A stretch of DNA of 7,609 bases, taken from Spirochaetaceae bacterium (GTDB lineage Bacteria; Spirochaetota; Spirochaetia; Treponematales; Breznakiellaceae). The stretch covers positions 1 to 7,609 of the forward strand of contig JAITHR010000275.1 of NCBI GenBank assembly GCA_031279895.1, read 5' to 3'. The notes beneath the pieces are model-generated. The model saw nothing but the letters and a program-made list of their open reading frames with translations, made no database searches and was not told the DNA's origin. Shown piece by piece: positions 5,997 to 7,609 of the stretch (within the stretch, counting starts at the first letter, position 1; each line of letters begins with the position of its first letter). The translations under genes were made by a program, and so were the position numbers.

Positions 5997-7358
5997 ATGC
6001 GCTACTACAGCACGAGAAACAAGAAAGCCGGCGTAACTTTCGCGGAAGCGGCGCTGACCGGCCTTGCGCCGGACGGCGGGCTTTTTGTGCCGGAATCAAT
6101 CCCCCCGTACTCCAGAGCCGTGCAAACCTCTCTGGGGAACATGAGTTTCAGGGATATTGCCTTTGAAACCGTAAAAAACTTCGCGGAACAGGAAATACCG
6201 GACGCGGCTTTGGGGGACATTGTCGAGGCCGCGTACCCCTTTGCCGCGCCGCTCGTGCCGGTGGGGGACCGGCTGGTACTGGAGCTGTTCCACGGCCCCA
6301 CCGCGGCCTTCAAGGACTTCGGCGCCCGCTTCATGGCGCGGGCCTTTGCCTATCTCAGGCGCGGGGAAACCAGACCCCTGCACATCCTGGTAGCCACCTC
6401 CGGGGACACAGGCGGCGCGGTGGCCGACGGCTTTTACGGGGTTGAGGGCATTTCCGTTACGGTGCTGTATCCGAAAGGGCGGGTTACCCCCTTGCAGGAG
6501 CGGCAAATCGCCGGACTTGGGGGGAATATCTCCGCTCTGGCGGTGGAGGGGAGCTTTGACGACTGCCAGCGCCTGGTAAAAGGCGCGTTTGGGAACGCGG
6601 AATTAAAAAAGCGCCTCGCGCTCTCGTCAGCCAACTCCATTAACATCACCCGCCTTATTCCCCAGGCGGTCTACTACGCGGCGGCTGCGGGAAAAGCCTT
6701 TGCGGGAAAAAGCGACGCCCCGGAAGAGGCAAGCCCCGTGTCTTCCGCCTTCGCGCTCTCGGATTCCGCAAAGCCCGCGGCAAAACAGCCTGTTACTTTC
6801 TCCGTGCCTTCCGGCAACTTCGGCAATCTGGTCGCCGGCCTCTACGCGCTTGAAATGGGCGCCCCTATTCGCGACTTTATCGCGGCAACCAACCGGAACA
6901 AAACCATACCGGACTACCTTGCCACAGGCTACTACGAGGCGCGGTTTTCCGAAACCACCATTTCCAACGCCATGGACGTCGGTGCGCCCAGTAATGTGGA
7001 GCGCCTGATCGCCCAGTGGTCCCTGGCGGAAACGCGGCGCATGGTGCGGGGGGTTTCGGTATCCGACGAAGATACCCGCGCTACCATAGCGGCGGTGCAT
7101 ACCGCGGCGGGGTACTTTCTCGATCCCCATACCGCGGTGGGCTGGCGCGGGGCCGATACCCTGCACGTTACCCACAACCATGCCGGCGGCGCGCTGGCGG
7201 TGCTTGGCACCGCGCATCCTGCCAAGTTTGCCGAGATCGTGGAGCCCCTCGCCGGTCCCGCGCCGGTGCCGCGGTCCCTTGCGAAAACGAAGGAGCGGAC
7301 CCCCCGCGCCGCGGTTATTCCCGCGGAACTCTCCGCGCTCATGGACGTCCTACACTAA
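5997..7358 (+). CDS. thrC: Threonine synthase ThrC
   Basis: PLP-dependent cytoplasmic enzyme converting O-phospho-L-homoserine to L-threonine and phosphate, the last step of threonine synthesis. The 453-residue product has the N-terminal YYSTRNKKAGVTFAEA / GLAPDGGLFVPE block (3-33) of the E. coli/yeast-type enzymes. The Schiff-base lysine is Lys106 in HGPTAAFKDFG, followed by ATSGDTGGAVADGF (133-146), NSINITRLIPQ (213-223), the PLP-phosphate loop SGNFGNL (272-278), SNAMDVGAPSN (323-333) and DPHTAVGW (376-383). Compared with E. coli ThrC (428 residues) there is an extra Ala/Ser/Pro/Lys-rich, low-complexity segment at about 233-264, just before VTFSVPSGNFG; it probably forms a surface loop. The C-terminal 30 residues are also Pro/Arg/Ala-rich. 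The ATG at 5997 has GAGG at 5986-5989. Transcription probably stops at the hairpin overlapping the stop codon. Confidence 0.97.
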   Translation: MRYYSTRNKKAGVTFAEAALTGLAPDGGLFVPESIPPYSRAVQTSLGNMSFRDIAFETVKNFAEQEIPDAALGDIVEAAYPFAAPLVPVGDRLVLELFHGPTAAFKDFGARFMARAFAYLRRGETRPLHILVATSGDTGGAVADGFYGVEGISVTVLYPKGRVTPLQERQIAGLGGNISALAVEGSFDDCQRLVKGAFGNAELKKRLALSSANSINITRLIPQAVYYAAAAGKAFAGKSDAPEEASPVSSAFALSDSAKPAAKQPVTFSVPSGNFGNLVAGLYALEMGAPIRDFIAATNRNKTIPDYLATGYYEARFSETTISNAMDVGAPSNVERLIAQWSLAETRRMVRGVSVSDEDTRATIAAVHTAAGYFLDPHTAVGWRGADTLHVTHNHAGGALAVLGTAHPAKFAEIVEPLAGPAPVPRSLAKTKERTPRAAVIPAELSALMDVLH

Positions 7359-7386
7359 CAGCCGCCGGCCAGCCTCCGGCTGTTTT
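7357..7386 (+). terminator. Rho-independent terminator of thrC
   Basis: AACAGCCG (7357-7364) pairs perfectly with CGGCTGTT (7377-7384), an 8-bp stem that begins within the thrC TAA stop codon, with a 12-base loop that may close further. The stem is followed by a short T-run (TTTT at 7383-7386, partly in the stem). The T-run is short, so termination may be incomplete. The right arm is part of a 13-base segment whose reverse complement recurs in the downstream repeats. Confidence 0.7.
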
Positions 7387-7390
7387 AAAC

Positions 7391-7490
7391 AGCGTCATGC
7401 CGCGCGGCTGTTAGCAATCGTCGTCCACTTCGGAGCCTGTATCAGGAAGCTTTTGAATCAGCCGGAGGCTGCCAGCGGCGGAGGCACAAA
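7391..7490 (+). repeat. Direct repeat, copy 1 (100-base period)
   Basis: About 83 bases from 7391 recur exactly 100 bases downstream with roughly ten mismatches, most of them clustered at 7431-7442. Conserved blocks are AGCGTCATGCC, CGGCTGTTAGCAATCGTCG and CAGGAAGCTTTTGAATCAGC. The last ~17 bases (7474-7490) are not shared. No gene is seen in this tail. Confidence 0.85.
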
Positions 7491-7585
7491 AGCGTCATGC
7501 CACGCGGCTGTTAGCAATCGTCGTCCGCTTTGAGTCCCCTAGCAGGAAGCTTTTGAATCAGCCGGAGGCTGCCGGAGGCTGCGGA
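7491..7585 (+). repeat. Direct repeat, copy 2
   Basis: Homologous to copy 1 over about 7491-7573. It then runs into a small tandem array: GCCGGAGGCT at 7561-7570 and 7571-7580, and GCGGAGGCT at 7581-7589. Copy 2 lacks the perfect GCCGCGCGGC palindrome found in copy 1 at 7399-7408 (here GCCACGCGGC). Confidence 0.85.
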
Positions 7586-7609
7586 GGCTGTTAGCAGTCG
7601 TCGTCCGCT
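7586..7609 (+). repeat. Direct repeat, copy 3 (partial, cut by window end)
   Basis: These 24 bases match 7506-7529 of copy 2 with one mismatch (GCAGTCG for GCAATCG). The spacing from copy 2 is 80 bases instead of 100, because the stretch between has been replaced by the GGAGGCTGC-type short repeats. The array probably continues beyond the window. Confidence 0.75.

Noticed and set aside
7397..7514. Repeated five-codon minigene ATG-CCR-CGC-GGC-TGT-TAG (7397-7414 and 7497-7514)
   Set aside because: It is a by-product of the direct repeat, and there is no Shine-Dalgarno before either copy.
7016..7533. Two overlapping + strand frames running from the thrC end into the repeats (7016-7414, 7180-7533)
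   Set aside because: Both overlap thrC in other frames, are Arg/Pro-rich, and lack ribosome-binding sites.
7391..7609. CRISPR array
   Set aside because: The repeat unit is about 83 bases with an 80-100-base period and no uniform spacers. It does not fit CRISPR geometry, and no cas gene is present.

Overview
The window holds six protein-coding genes, all on the + strand and tightly packed, in DNA that looks moderately GC-rich (not computed). It ends in a short intergenic region of direct repeats. The genes suggest a spirochaete, probably a Treponema-like gut anaerobe. This rests on the enlarged Lgt, a non-standard MinD-like ATPase, an orphan exported protein and my impression of related proteins. 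It is a lineage guess, not a proof; no rRNA or other marker is present.

Layout: (1) 21-983, an exported protein of unknown function with a signal peptide, a beta-rich half and a mixed C-terminal half. (2) 1020-2132, a class II (zinc) aldolase with a TTG start behind a perfect Shine-Dalgarno. It resembles the aldolase half of the bifunctional rhamnulose-phosphate aldolase/dehydrogenase proteins. (3) 2201-3499, L-rhamnose isomerase RhaA with all metal and catalytic residues kept. (4) A 170-base gap with a good sigma70-type promoter and an inverted repeat, then 3670-4830, a deviant-Walker ATPase of the MinD/ParA class with a charged, coiled-coil-like C-terminus. (5) 4955-5992, prolipoprotein diacylglyceryl transferase Lgt. 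(6) 5997-7358, threonine synthase ThrC, four bases after lgt and so very probably co-transcribed with it. A rho-independent terminator overlaps the thrC stop codon. After it come two ~83-base homologous blocks exactly 100 bases apart and part of a third, which runs out of the window.

The aldolase and RhaA fit one pathway: L-rhamnose to L-rhamnulose, then (after a kinase step not encoded here) cleavage of rhamnulose-1-phosphate to dihydroxyacetone phosphate and L-lactaldehyde. Neither the kinase nor a lactaldehyde dehydrogenase/reductase is in the window. The other genes are housekeeping or unknown: lipoprotein maturation, threonine synthesis, and a positioning-type ATPase. I see no mobile element, CRISPR array, tRNA or rRNA, and no clear evidence of a wholly new system. 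The most unusual items are the orphan exported protein, the MinD-like ATPase with its structured leader, the single-domain aldolase and the repeat cluster after thrC.
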